DNA from: Pelagophyceae sp. CCMP2097
Taxonomy: Eukaryota > Sar > Pelagophyceae
Direction: 5' to 3'
Assembly (NCBI GenBank): GCA_026770575.1
Contig: MU657168.1
Coordinates: forward strand, 322,841-386,840
DNA length: 64,000 bases
The translations under genes and the position numbers were made by a program. Below are positions 10,278 to 22,000 of this stretch, one piece after another. The notes under the pieces are model-generated. The model was not told the origin of the DNA. It made no database searches and worked only from the letters and a program-made list of their open reading frames with translations. How positions within the stretch are numbered: position 1 is the first letter of the stretch; the number at the start of each line of letters is the position of its first letter.

Positions 10278-11513
10278 CTAGAACTGCGGTCCCGACGGGG
10301 CGCCCATGCGCTTGCGCTTGCCCTTCTTTGGGTTTGCGATGCCGCCATTTTGGTCCGCGTAGAGCGAGACTCGCTTCTCCGCCTTTGGCTGTGGCGGCGG
10401 CTTTTCAACCGTCGGCGGCCGGGCCACGGGTCCAACGACGCGCTTCGCCGGGACGTCGAGGCGCTGCGGCGCTTTGAAGCGCTGCGGGCCGCGCGTCGCG
10501 AAGGAAGACGGGAAGACCATGCCCTCGTCGAACTCGTCCTCCTCCTCCTCCTCGGGCGCCAGCGCGACCGGCGCCTGCGCGGCGCCCTCCGGCGCGGGTG
10601 GGGGCGGCGGCGGCGGCGGCGGCGCGATGCCGAGGGCGGCGGCGAGGCCCGGTGGCGGCTTGTGGCCGGAAGTTGTCCGCGACGCGGCGAGGGCGTACGG
10701 GTTTTGCTTCGCCTGCCTCAGCGCCACCGTCTCGAGGGCGGCGCCGCGCGCGCCGTCTACCGAGTCGAGATCGAAGTGCTGCGGCGCGTACGGCTGCACG
10801 GCAAACGCGCGCACGGCCTTAGGCTCCGTCGTCGGCGGCAGCGCGTGCGGCCGCGCGATGCGCGGCGCCCCGCGGCCCACGCGGTACGCGTCGAGCGAGA
10901 AGCCCGCAGACGACGAAGCGCTGAAGTGGTACTGCGTCGCGACCTGGGCCAAGACGCCCGCCAGCGGCGGCGAGACGCCGAGCGGCTGTGGCTGCGGCGC
11001 CGACGCGTCGACGTGCGCGTCGAAGCCCGCGCCGCTCTCCGACGTCAACAAAACGTCTACGCCGCCGCCGCCGACGTACGCGCCCGCGGCGATCATGAGA
11101 TCCTCCACGTCCTCCTCCGTATAATGCACAGCGTGCTTTTCCTCGCCTTGGAAGGCCGTTTCGTCAAACGTGCCCGAGAGGAAGCCGATTCGGAGGCCTT
11201 CGATATTCGCGACCCCGGACCGGCCGAGGCAGTGGATGCCGCTGTCAGGGCTGATTGCGTGGCGCTCGGTGCCAATGTAGTACGTCGGCACGGGCGCAGC
11301 CTTGCCGCCGACGTACCTTTGAGACGCGTCGCAGCGTCGAGGGTACACGCGGGATGCTCACGATTCGAGTTCGTGTTCGCCGTCTGGACCCCAAAAGTCG
11401 CCGACGCAAAACAACGCCGCAAACGGTCCCGCCTTGGCTTCATACTTGGCCACCGTCTCGAACAGCGACGCGTGCCGGCCGCAAACAGACCCGCAGACCA
11501 AAACCTTTGGCAT
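10278..11513 (-). CDS. CWF19L1: CWF19L1/Drn1-like N-terminal domain protein
   Basis: Two exons, 11513-11362 and 11316-10278, joined in phase 2 over a 45-nt intron, give 396 residues. It matches the metallophosphatase-like N-terminal half of CWF19L1 (yeast Drn1), which works with the lariat debranching enzyme in intron turnover: MPKVLVCGSVCGRHASLFE, FAALFCVGDFWG, VPTYYIGTERHAI, IHCLGRSGVANIEGLRIGFL, VDVLLTSESGAGFDAH and an RYHF-like QYHFSAS. The C-terminal CwfJ-1 and CwfJ-2 domains are missing; instead there is a Pro-rich run at about residue 290, an acidic patch and a basic KKGKRKRMG tail. Either this is a truncated form or the CwfJ part is encoded elsewhere. Divergent from FKBP with only 49 bp between ATGs. 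Confidence 0.85.
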
Positions 11514-11562
11514 CACTGCGGCGGCGCGGCGCGGCTTCGGGTCGGACCTGCACGGATACGCA

Positions 11563-12204
11563 ATGCAGTTCAGCGACCTTTCGTTCGACACGCTCGTCAT
11601 GCTCTTCCTCACCGTGTGCGCGGCGCTGGCGACGGCGGCCATGTCCATGGCCCCGCCGCATAAGGCCGTCGGCCGCGCCGCGGTGAACAAGCAATTCGGC
11701 GCCGCGCTCGCCGCGACGGTGCGAGAGATGCCCCACGTGTTGAACCAACACGTGTCAACGCACCACGCGTAGGTGGTCGCGCCCCTCGCGGCGGGCGCGG
11801 AGGCTGCTTTCACGACGACGGAGTCGGGTTGCCAGTACTACGACACGGTCGTCGGCACGGGTGCCATCCCGCTGCCCGGCCAGACGGTCAAGGTGCGCAT
11901 TTCGGCACCGCGATATGCCTGTACCAATCTTTAGGTCCACTACACGGGCTGGCTGAATGCGTTCGATGATTTGGACGGCAAGTTCGATTCGTCGTATGAC
12001 CGCAACCGACCTTTTACCTTCGCCGCGGGCACTGGCAAAGTCATCAAGGGGTGGGACGAAGCGGTCCTCGCCATGCCCATCGGCACGACGCGCCGCGTCG
12101 TCATCCCGGCCAACATGGGCTACGGCCAGCGCGGCGCCGGCGGCGGTTTGATCCCGCCGGGGGCCACGCTCTACTTCGATATCAAGCTCCTCGGCCTCCA
12201 ATAA
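11563..12204 (+). CDS. FKBP-type prolyl isomerase, thylakoid-lumen type
   Basis: Three exons, 11563-11718, 11773-11892 and 11935-12204, all phase 0, give 181 residues. Peptidyl-prolyl cis-trans isomerase. The FKBP fold is clear from VKVHYTGWLN, DGKFDSSYDRNRPFTF, VIKGWDEAVLAMPIGTTRRV, PANMGYG and IPPGATLYFDIKLL, with the expected active-site residues. The leader has three parts: a hydrophobic signal (LVMLFLTVCAALATAAMS), a basic stretch, and a second hydrophobic segment ending AGAEA before the mature domain, as in lumenal proteins of plastids that import through the ER. The introns are 54 and 42 nt. The 3' stop lies 23 bp from that of the next gene. Confidence 0.9.
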
Positions 12205-12227
12205 GAAGGCCCACGTCTCTAAAGAGT

Positions 12228-13209
12228 TTAGTTCCTCACTCTGACGGGGTCGCGCCAGTGCGACGGCATCGCCGGCTTGGCGGGCTCGTCACGGTCGTCG
12301 TGGTTCCTCAGCGGCGCCTTGACGGGGTCCTTCCAGTGCGACGGCGTTGAAGGCTTGCCCTCTGCCTCGTCGAAGCCCTCGTCCGTCTCCGCGGCGCCCT
12401 GCAACTCGAGCCAGGCCGCTTTACGCAGCTTTTTGGCCTCGCGCTTGGCGCGGAAGGAGTCCTTTGGCTGCTTGTCCTCCCAAATCTTCGCCGCTTCTTC
12501 CGGTAGAGGCCGCAAGTCGTCCAGCGGCCGGCCGAGCACGGCCGTGCGGCCCTCCAAAGTGAACGGCAGCGGCAGCGTCTGGCCGTCGTCGTCCGTGCCC
12601 AAAGCGTCGTTGAGCAGCACCAGGTGCAAACCTGGAAGAAGCGCGTTCGAGAGGGTAGGCGAGTGGGGCGACCAAGACGCGGCGACTGACGGAGCTGAGA
12701 GAGGAGGAAGTACTTCGTCGAGTAGTGGCCCTTTTGCACGGGCAGGCCGCCGACCATTTGGAGCAGCTCGTGCGACTCAGGGAGCAGGCCGTAGGGCGGC
12801 ACCTTGATCTTCTCCTCGATGCGAGAGTGCTTCAGGCCCTCCTTGACGTTGGGCAGGCGCTTGATGATGTAGTCGTCCGTCCGCCGCATCAGGCTACGGC
12901 GGCGGTCGCGCGGCGGCCATCGCGCGGCGGAAGCCTCTGGCAGCAAGGCGACGTCCTATAGGGCCGCCGCGGCAACCTCACACGTCCCGGGGCACTCCTA
13001 GACGTGCCGCGGCACTCCTTGAATGTCGCGGACGCTGGCGTTTGCATGTTGGCCGCTTTTTGCAGCGTCGAGTGGTCCTTCATGCGCGCCCAAGTGGCCT
13101 TTTGCTGCAGGAGTTTGAGCTCCTTCTTGTTGTTCCGCGGGCCGCCGCCGTGGCGCACGGCGATCTTGACCACCGCATTCGAGCGCGCCGCCCACCGCGG
13201 GCCCAGCAT
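12228..13209 (-). CDS. Unrecognised basic protein, possibly organellar
   Basis: Three exons, 13209-13016, 12893-12691 and 12631-12228, in phase (donors GTGCCG and GTCAGT), give 266 residues. The N-terminus MLGPRWAARSNAVVKIAVRH is basic and lacks acidic residues, compatible with mitochondrial import. The centre (DDYIIKRLPNVKEGLKHSRI, then PPYGLLPESHELLQMVGG, HYSTKYFLLSQL, LHLVLLNDAL) looks like a well-constrained globular domain. The C-terminus holds a twice-repeated SHW(K/R)DPV motif (TPSHWKDPVK and MPSHWRDPVR). I do not recognise the family; a mitochondrial ribosomal or assembly protein is a guess. Divergent from DOHH with 91 bp between ATGs. Confidence 0.65.
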
Positions 13210-13300
13210 CGCGGCGCAGGGACAGCGATCGTCGGCGCTCTCCGAGAAAACAGCGATAGTTTTCGAGGCCGCGCGTCGTCGTCGACGCAGTCGCAGAAGG

Positions 13301-14620
13301 ATGGCGGCGCAGGTGGACGCGGTGACGGACTGGACGGCCGTGGACAAGGGGGAAACAGATATCGCCGGCCTCCGCGCGGCGCTGCTCGACGCACAGTGCC
13401 CCATCGCGACGCGGAATCGTGCCGCGTATTGGATCCGCGAGCGCGGCGCCGAGCCCGAGGCGCGCGAGGCGCTGCGCGCGGGCCTGCAGCTCAAGGGCGA
13501 CTCGGTGCTGCTCCGACACGAGATCGCCTACGTCCTTGGGCAGTTGGGCCACGCGGACGCTGTGGACGAACTCTGTGCCATCGTCAACGACGTTTCGGAC
13601 GACGCCATCGTGCGCCACGAGGCCGCCGAGGCCCTCGGCGCCATCGGCGACGCGCGCGCCATGGAGACGCTCGTGAAGCACTGCGACGATGACCGGCGCG
13701 AGGTCTCGGAGACGTGCCGCCTCTCCGTCCAGCTCGTCTCCTGGCGCAAAGCGTGAGTCGCCCGACTGCACTCGCTCGCGGAGGGTGGTGGATTCACCGC
13801 TGACTGGCCTTGCACAGCGACGACGGCACGACTGTTCTGGGCAAGAACGAATTCAAATCGGTACGAAGCCTCGCCACGCATTCGTCGCGGCGCCCCGTCG
13901 AGGCCATGCGTAGGTCGACCCGACGCCTCCGATGAAGACGCGCGACATCGGCATCCTCAGCGCCGTGCTGCTCGGCGACGACGGCGAGCCCGAGCCGCAG
14001 TAAGTGCCTTGCTCGGGGTCCCGCGCCCGCGGCCCGACGTGTCTCGCCAGGCTCTGGGAGCGGTACAGCGCCATGTTTGCGCTGCGCGACATTGGCGACG
14101 ACGAAGCCACGTGCGTGCACCACCGCCGTCGCGAGAACGGCGCCACGGTCACGTTTCGTGGGGAGTGCGTGCTCTTCGGGACGAGCCTGCAGGCTCGTGC
14201 TCTCCGCGGCGCTCGTGCTGCCCACGGCGCGCCTCTCGAGCGACCTGCTGCGCCACGAGATCGCCTTCGTCCTCGGTGCGTAAACCTGCGCCTTGAGTCG
14301 AGGCGCTGTCGGTTAGACGCACACCCCGCCTGGCGATAGGCCAGCTCGCCCGGGAAGTCTCGGAGCCGGCTTTGACGGTGGCGCTCGAGGACCGTTTGCT
14401 GCACCCGATGGTACGGCACGAGGCCGCCGAGGCGCTCGGCGCCATTGGGTCGTCGACGGCGGCCGCCACGCTCGCAATCTTCACAAAAGACGCCGACCTC
14501 GTCGTCTCCCAGTCCTGCGTCGTCGCTTTGGACGCCCTCGCCTACTACGCCGGCGGAGTCGAGGCGAAGCAGGACGACGACGATGCCGAAGACGACAAGC
14601 CGCTCTGGGAGTCGTCGTGA
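13301..14620 (+). CDS. DOHH: Deoxyhypusine hydroxylase
   Basis: Six exons, 13301-13752, 13818-13860, 13914-13999, 14051-14110, 14193-14275 and 14340-14620, with every junction in phase, give 334 residues. The enzyme hydroxylates deoxyhypusine on eIF5A, finishing hypusine. It is built of HEAT-like repeats that place four His-Glu pairs around a di-iron centre; all four are present: LLRHEIAYVLGQ, VRHEAAEALGAIGD, LLRHEIAFVLGQ and VRHEAAEALGAIGS. VDPTPPMKTRDIGIL is the linker between the two halves. Donors are GTGAGT, GTACGA, GTAAGT, GTGCGT and GTGCGT, all standard. This gene is the best guide to splice rules in the window. The tail is acidic (about residues 320-332). Confidence 0.95.
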
Positions 14621-14930
14621 GCGCTCCCTGCCGATTATTTTAATGTTTCTCCCCTATGAACGCAAGGCGCAGCAGCTAGGGGGGCTTGTCCTCGAATGCA
14701 TCGCGACTGTGCCCGTCTCTCGAGTCTCCCACAACAAGGTTGTCAATGAAGCGCCCAACTGCCAGTGATCAAATCCACAACATTTTAAAAGATTTTTCAG
14801 CGATATATATAAGTTTTCGTTCGCGAAGATCGCGTGGAGCCGCCGGCCCGCGCGCTCCGCCTCGGCACGGACCCCTCCCGCACGGACCCATGATGCCTGG
14901 CGTCGTGAGTTTCGAGGCGCCCGTCGAACG

Positions 14931-15591
14931 ATGGCGGCGGTCGTCGTGAGGGTCAGTCCTTGCGAGACACATAAATTTTAGTCCTTGCAAATCTTAGGCT
15001 GCCGCCGTCGCTTTACCGCTCAGCGTCGCCGTGGGCGCGGTGGTGGGCAACCACTACGCGGCCAGGGAGGAGATGGACACCGGCAGGCCGCACAAACTCG
15101 TCTGGCTCTCGGTCACCGCGGGAGTCGTCTCGTCAGTCCCGCGTGCTTCGATTCTCGCCCCTTCGAATCCCGCCCCTTCGAATCCCGCTGCAGACTCGTC
15201 TTCTTTCTGTGGGCCCTGGCGAATTGCTTGCTTTTCCACTTCGACTTGGGCGTCGTCAGCTTTCCCGTCGCGTGCGTGCAGCGTCGAAAGTCGCCGTGCA
15301 AACTTTTGGGGCGGCTTTGCGGCGCGTTTCGACGGCGCCGTTCGCAGGCTTCTGGCGAGTTGCTACGGCGCGGGCCTCTTCGAGCGGTGCGTGCCGCTGC
15401 GCACCGAGTTGTACCGCCTCTCGGCGGTCGTGGGCTACGGCCTCGTGGCGGCAAACTATTGTATCGGCATCACCGTCGCCGAGGCGCTCGCCCTGCGCGT
15501 CTACTTTTGCATGGGCGCCGCCACATTCCTCGCATTCCTCTGCGGGGCCTGCGTCATCGCCAAGGACGGAGGCGCGCGCCCGCACTATTGA
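14931..15591 (+). CDS. Small four-helix membrane protein, unknown
   Basis: Four exons, 14931-14945, 14998-15131, 15194-15271 and 15348-15591, in phase with donors GTGAGG, GTCAGT, GTGCGT, give 156 residues. Hydrophobic segments: AAAVALPLSVAVGAVVG, KLVWLSVTAGVVSLVFFLWA extending to FHFDLGVV, LYRLSAVVGYGLVAANYC and VYFCMGAATFLAFLCGACVI. The tail is short and basic. No family is recognised. The first coding exon would be only five codons (MAAVV), so an alternative start further upstream (ATG at 14890 or 14893) is possible; that would change only the N-terminus. Confidence 0.55.
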
Positions 15592-16043
15592 GCCGCCCTC
15601 AGGACAAGCCGGCCCTAAGACCAATCCCACGCAGGCCTCTCCACCGAGCAGCCGGTCCAGTACTCGCGCATCTGACTCGGCGGCGGCGGAAGATGACCCA
15701 CGCGCGGCTCGACCTGCTTCCCAAAACAGCCGCCGGTACCCCATTCGAAACCCTGTTCTATCCAACCCCGGGAGGGACCCCGCGGGGGCCGACGTCCAAC
15801 CGGCATGTGTCCTCCCGTGGGCATTATCTAATGTACTGATCTCATTCGTTGTGTGACGAGGCCCCTTGACGCGCCCGGCCGCACGGGTTTTCAAAAGTCT
15901 TTCTCAAAAACAGCGCTTTGTCCCTTGGGAGGGACTGCTTTGGGGCATGGTGGTCCGCTGCCGCCCGCGCGTCCACTCGGCCTGACCGGCTAACCCAGCC
16001 TCTGTCGCACCGCAGCCTGACCGGCAGCCTTGTTGCACCAGCC
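15592..16043. other. Spacer upstream of the giant gene
   Basis: No conserved frame on either strand. The plus frame of the giant gene is open back to 15918, but without an ATG and with random composition. Presumed promoter and 5' leader. Confidence 0.4.
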
Positions 16044-19000
16044 ATGTGGGGCCGCAAGAGCACGGCGGCCGTCTTTTCGCCGGCGGCGGCGGCGGCCATC
16101 GTCCTCGAAGACGCGTGGCCAGCTTTAGAGCCCAACGAGGTGCACATCGCGGTGCTGCGCGGCCGGAACCTGCGCGTTATGGACAAACACGTCTTTAGCG
16201 CTGGGGGCTCGAGCGACCCGTTCGTACAAGTCTCTGTCCAGGGCGGCAAAGCGAGGACGTCTACCGTGAAGAAGACGACGGCGCCCGAGTGGCACTCTGT
16301 TTTGGTGCTGCCGGCAAGCGATTTACGCGCTAGCGTGGAGATTGCCTGCTGGGATGAGGATATGCTCTCGTCGCCAGACTTTATGGGAAAGTTTAGCGTC
16401 CCACTCGCAACGCTCGCGGACCGCGAGGCGCACGCCGGCTGGTTCGCGCTGCTGGACGCGGACCTCGCCGCGCCGTCGGAGCCGCGCGGCGACGTCGAGG
16501 TGCAAATAAGGTGGGTGCACAACCCGGCACTAGCGGCGGCGCTGCCGGATGCGTTCTGGGCCGACCCCGCCGATCATGCGGGCAAGAAGCCCAACGCATT
16601 GCGCGTCTGCGTCGTCCGGGCGTCCAACCTGCCGGCCATGGACTCTAACGTTTTACAGGGCGCGTCGTCGGACCCGTTCGTGAGGCTGGCCCTCGGCGGC
16701 GACCGGTGCAGGACGTCGATAAAGAAGAAGAACTTGAACCCGACGTGGCTTGAGACGCTGGATCTGCGCGCCGACGACGTCGACGCCGACGAGGCTTTAG
16801 ACGTCGAGGTCTTGGATTACGACCTTGCTTCAGCGCCAGACTTGATAGGCAGTGTCAAAGTCCGCGACATCGCCGACATGCTCGCAGCCGAGCCTGGCGG
16901 CGGCTCACAGAAGCGCCGGCCGCGCCATCGGCGCGAGTGGTTCACTTTAGATTTGCCACCTGCGGTTTTCAAGTCGTTGTCCAAGGAGAAACGAGATGGC
17001 GGCGTCTCCGTCGAGCTGGCTCTCCGAGCGGTTTTTGCGCCGCAGTTTTTGCAGCCTTTACCCGCGGGCGCCCTGGAAGGCAAGGCCGGGCGCGCGGAAC
17101 GGCAGGCCAACGAACTGCGCGTCGTCGTCGTGCGAGCGAAGCACCTGCCTGCCATGGGGACGCAGCTCCTCGGCGGCGCGGGCACGGCGGACCCGTTCGT
17201 CGTCGTCGAGTTCCGCGGCGCGCGGCGGAAGACGCCCGCCGTGAAGCAGAATCTGCACCCGACGTGGATGGCACCTCTGCAGTTTGGCAGGGAAGGCGCT
17301 TTGCAAAGCGAGACGGTCCGTATCACCGTCTTCCACCAGAAGACGTTTTCGTCGGCGGTGTTCATGGCGCGGTGCGACGTTGCTCTCGACGTCGTCTCCG
17401 ACTCGGCGCCGTTTCGAGCCTGGCACCGCCTCTCGCTCCTCGAGGACGGCAGTGGCGCGTCTTCGGCCAAAGTCGAAATCGCAATAAGGTGGGTCTACAC
17501 CGCCGCTCTCGACGTCAAGCTGCCGCGCGGCGTTCTGGACGACCGCTTCCACCAGCGTTTGCCGAACCAGCTGAGCCTCGTCGTCATCCGCGCTCGAGCG
17601 CTGCCCGTCATGGACGCCAACCTCTTTGCCGCGGGAGGCTCCACGGACCCCTTCGTCGAGGTCACCGTCGACGGCGAGCGGCACAAGACTTCGGTGAAGC
17701 GCAAGACGCTGGAGCCGATTTGGAATGAGGTTTTGGAATTCGCCGTCGACGCGCAAGGGTCGACGTGCACAATCGTCGTCATGGACTACGACGACGCGTC
17801 GGCGCCCGACGTCATCGGCCGTCTTTTTTTGAAGGTGGATGATTTTGCGCACCGCGAGGTGAGGCGCCAATGGTATACACTGGTCGATTCCGACGGTGCC
17901 AAAGTGCCCGGCGCCGTCGAGCTCGCGGTCCGACGCCTGCACAACCCGGCGCTCGTGGCCGCGCTGCCAAAGCCTTTGACGCTGCCGGAGGGCGCCGAAG
18001 CCCCCAACGAGCTCCGGCTCTGCGTCGTCCGCGGCCGCAACCTTCCAAAAAAGCCTCTGGTTGGCCACTTCAACCGCGCAGACCCGGCGGTGCGCTGCAC
18101 TCTGCGCGGCGAAACACGCGAGACGGTCTCGCACCGCGGCATTGCCGGCGCCGCCGAGAATACCGGCGCAGCCGAGAATCCGTTGTTCCTGGAAGCGCTC
18201 GAGGCGTGGGCCCTCAACGAAATCGAAAAGAGGGGTCTGCGGCTCTTCGTCGAGGTCTTGGACCGCGCTTGCAGCGGCCACGTGGTCTGCTCCGGCTGGC
18301 TCGATCTTGAGGACGCGGGAAAGTCCGTGGCGGCAGCGGTGAGGCCCTGGGTCACTTTGAAAGACGCCTCGGGGAACGCCGCCGGCAAAGTCGAGCTCGG
18401 CATCCGGTGGTTCGACAACGCTCAGAGGCGCCTCGGCCTCCCAAAAGAGGCCTCGAAGCGAAACGCCGCCGACCCCGTCGACGCAAAACTGCCGTCAAAA
18501 CTGCCGTCCAACGAGCTCTACGTCTACGTCCTCCGCGCGTCGCGGCTGCCCGTTTCCTCGCCGCAAGGCGCGGGCCCGGCGCCGCGGTCGAGCTGCTCGT
18601 GCCACCTGCGGCTGGACGCGGAGACGCGGGCGTCGGCGACGGTTTCCGACGACGCCTCGCCAGAGTTTGCTCTTCAAGGCAGCTTCGAGTACCCAGACGT
18701 CGCAAAGGGCGTCCTCGAGCTGACGGTGCGCGACGATCTTTCCCCGAATGGCGAGCTCCTCGGCCGCGCGACGGTGGCGCTCGCCGACCTTGTCGAAAAG
18801 GGGCCTTTCCGCTCTTGGCTCGAGCTGCTCAACGGCCCGGCGGGTTTGCCGCGCGGGTCCGTCGAGGTCTTTTTAAGGCTGGCGCACTCCAAGGCGGTGC
18901 ACAGACGCACCGCCGTCGCCGAGGCGTTGAAGGTGGAGGCTGAAGCGGTGGCCCGAGCGGACCTCGTCTCAGCGCTGCCTCTGCAGCTCGGGGAAGAAAG

Positions 19001-22000
19001 CGAGGCGCAGACGGCCGCCTACGCCGCCTTCGACGCGATGAACGTCGCCCGGCGCGTCCCCAACGAGGTCCACGTCGTCCTCGTGCGCGCCCGGCGCCTC
19101 GTCGCGGGCCCGCGCGCGCAGAAAGGCGCGGCCGTCCCGGACCCGTCCGTCCCGGACCCGTCCGTCCCGGACCCGTTCGTCAACGTCTCCGTGTCGGCGA
19201 TGATGCCGCCCGGCGTCGCGGACGCCTTTGGCCCGCCGAAGCGCCGCGTCTTCGACTCTCACCAATCCAAAGTCATTTCCGGCGGCGACCGCGCGCCCGC
19301 GTGGCGCGAGCGCTTCACGCTCAAGCTGCCGCGCGCGCACCAAACGGGCAGCTTGGCGCCGCTGGCTGCGTCGACGCTGAATCTGGTCGTCTACGATTCG
19401 GGCGAGGCAAAGAAGCGCGCGATAGGGTCCGTGTTGCTCGAGATGGAAGAGCTCCAACGAAAGATGGTCGCAGCCGGCGGCGCCGTCCGCGCGTGGCTGC
19501 CGCTGTCCACCGGCGGCGACGTCGACGTCTGGCTGCGGCTGCACTACAACGGCGACCGCTTCCCGGAAGAGGTGCTCTGCGACGAAGTGCTCTCCGAGGC
19601 CGTCAGCGGCGAGCCCCCCAACGAACTCCGCTGCGTGATCGTCTCGGCCCGCGCCGCGCTGCGCTTCACGCATCTGCCCGCGCTCACGGACAGCAAAGCG
19701 GCCTGGGACGCGGCGCGGAGGAGGGGAGGCCTCTGCGTCGAAATCGAGCTTTCCGGCCGTACCAGACAGACGCTTGCGCAAAAGTGGGAGCCGCAGGAGC
19801 GTTCTCAAGTCACGTTCCGCGAGCGGTTCGAGCTCCTCGCGAAGCGCGCCGACGAGGGCTCGCGCGCGATGCTCTTGGTCAAGGTGTTTGAATTTGTGCA
19901 AGGGGAAAAGTTCGGCCTCGGGTCGTGCGCAGTGCCCTTGGCAGACATCAACAACCAAGGCCGCATGAAGACGCTGGACCTGACTGCGAATGGCGAATCT
20001 TCATCGGGTGGGAACGACGCTTTGGAGGTGGTGGCGACGGTGCAAGTCGCGCTGAGGCTGTGCCACAACTCCAAACTCGCGAATATGCTCCTCCCCGAGC
20101 CGACAAAGGCGTCCAGCGGCACGGCGACGGGCCTCGACGCGCCGCCGCTGCCGCCTCGCGTGCGCGCCGTCGAGAAATCCGCCTTGAAAATGGTCTGCCA
20201 CACGTCGCTCTTCGAGCCAGAGCCCGACGCCGCGCTCGCCGTGATCGAAGACGGCCCGCGGCGGCTCGCGGGCGGCGTCGAGGAGGAGAACGACGCGGCG
20301 CCGCGGTGGTTCTACCTCGACGCCGAGGTCGTGGTCGGACCTTGCAGCGTTTCGCAGCTGCGCCAAGCCTGGGATGCGCAGCGCCTCGTAAACGACTCGC
20401 TCGTCTGGCGAGAGGGGCTACAAGACTGGCGGAGCGTCGACGACCTGCACGCGCTGAAGCGCGTCCTCTGGGACTACCCCGCCGTGCCCAAGGCGGCTCC
20501 GCGCGGCGAACGAAAAGGCGACGGATTCTTCGTCGCGCCCGGCACGGTGGCGCGCGGCGCGGGGGCGACGCAAGGCGGCTCCGACGTCGTAGACGTCTTT
20601 GAGAACCCGGAGCTGGCCGCGGAGCTCGACGTGCGGGCGCCTTTGGACGAGCTCGAGGCTGGGGCGGCCGTCGTCGACGGCGCGCAGGGCCCGTTCACTC
20701 TCTCCGAAGTGCGCGACGCCGTCGAGTGTGGCCGGCTCGGTGCCGGCGACGTCTTGTGGCGGCGCGGCGAGGGCGGCTGGGCCGCCGTTGGGGACGTTGC
20801 GCCCTGGAAAGGGAGACAGGACTGCGAGGCGGAGGCTCTGGAGTCGCCCGGCGCCGGGACGCACTGCGAGTTGTGCGGCGGCCTGGCCACGGTGCATTCC
20901 GTCGACGCTCTAGACGTGCAGCTCGACGAGGGCGACGCCGAAGATGAATCGCCGCCGGCGCGCGAGCCTCAAATTTCAAACTACGGGGCCAGCGGCTCGA
21001 CGCTCTACGCCCGCGAAATACTCGACGGCGCCGTCTGGATCGCGGCGGTGCGCGAGGCCTCCGAGCCCCGCAAGTTGCGCGCGCTGGCGGTGACGCACGT
21101 GGCTTGCGTCGGCGGTCTTCAACCGCCGCAAGGCTTCTTCGACGAGGACGACGCCGCTCTGCACAAGGCCGCCGCTTTGGCCGCCGCGCACGCCAAGGGC
21201 GCGTACGTCGAATGGCGCGATGGCGAGAAATGGGCGGCGTCGAATTCCGCGATGTGCGCCGAGGGGGACCAGAAGTTCTCGGACTACGACTCTGCACTTG
21301 TGAAGTCGCCGCCGCGCAGACTCGTGCAGGCGGACCTCGCTGAGGTTATCGACGGCACCGAAACGTTCAAGCACCTCGAACCCGCGCAGCCGGACTGGGC
21401 GGTGGAATTGCGCAAGGTGCACATTCCCCTCTTTGATGCCGATTCGTACCTCTCGGCGGTGTCGCAGCTGTCTTCCTTTCTCGACAACGCCACGTTCCGA
21501 GCCAGCAAGCACGTCCGCGTCCTCGTTTTCGATCACGGAGATGAAGCTGAAGATGTCGCTGATGAAGCAAGGCCGCTGTGGCGGTCCGCTTTGCTCGTGG
21601 CGGCGTACCTCGCCCGCGCCAACGGTCTAAGAGCCGCAGAGGCTCTACGCTTCGTGGCCCGAAAGCTGACGGACGAGGATGCCGCAATGCCCGACGAGGG
21701 CCAGGACCTCGCCGTCGACCCCTCGAAGCTCGTGCCATGTGGGTGGGCCGAGCTGCTGCAATTCGATGCCGAGAGGACTGTGCGGGGTCGCCTCTTTTGC
21801 GGAGAGTGCTTTGAGAAGTGGCGCTTCGGCGCTGTGGACGACGTGCTTTCGACCAAGGTCCAGGCCGCGCTGCGAAGGCTTCGAGCGCGCGACGAATCGC
21901 TCGTTTCGTTGGAACTGCGCGATGAAGGGCCTTTAGACTCCGACGCCGCGGGAGTGCTCGGCGCCGCCGCCGGCTACGCTTCTGCTTTAACGTCTTTGGA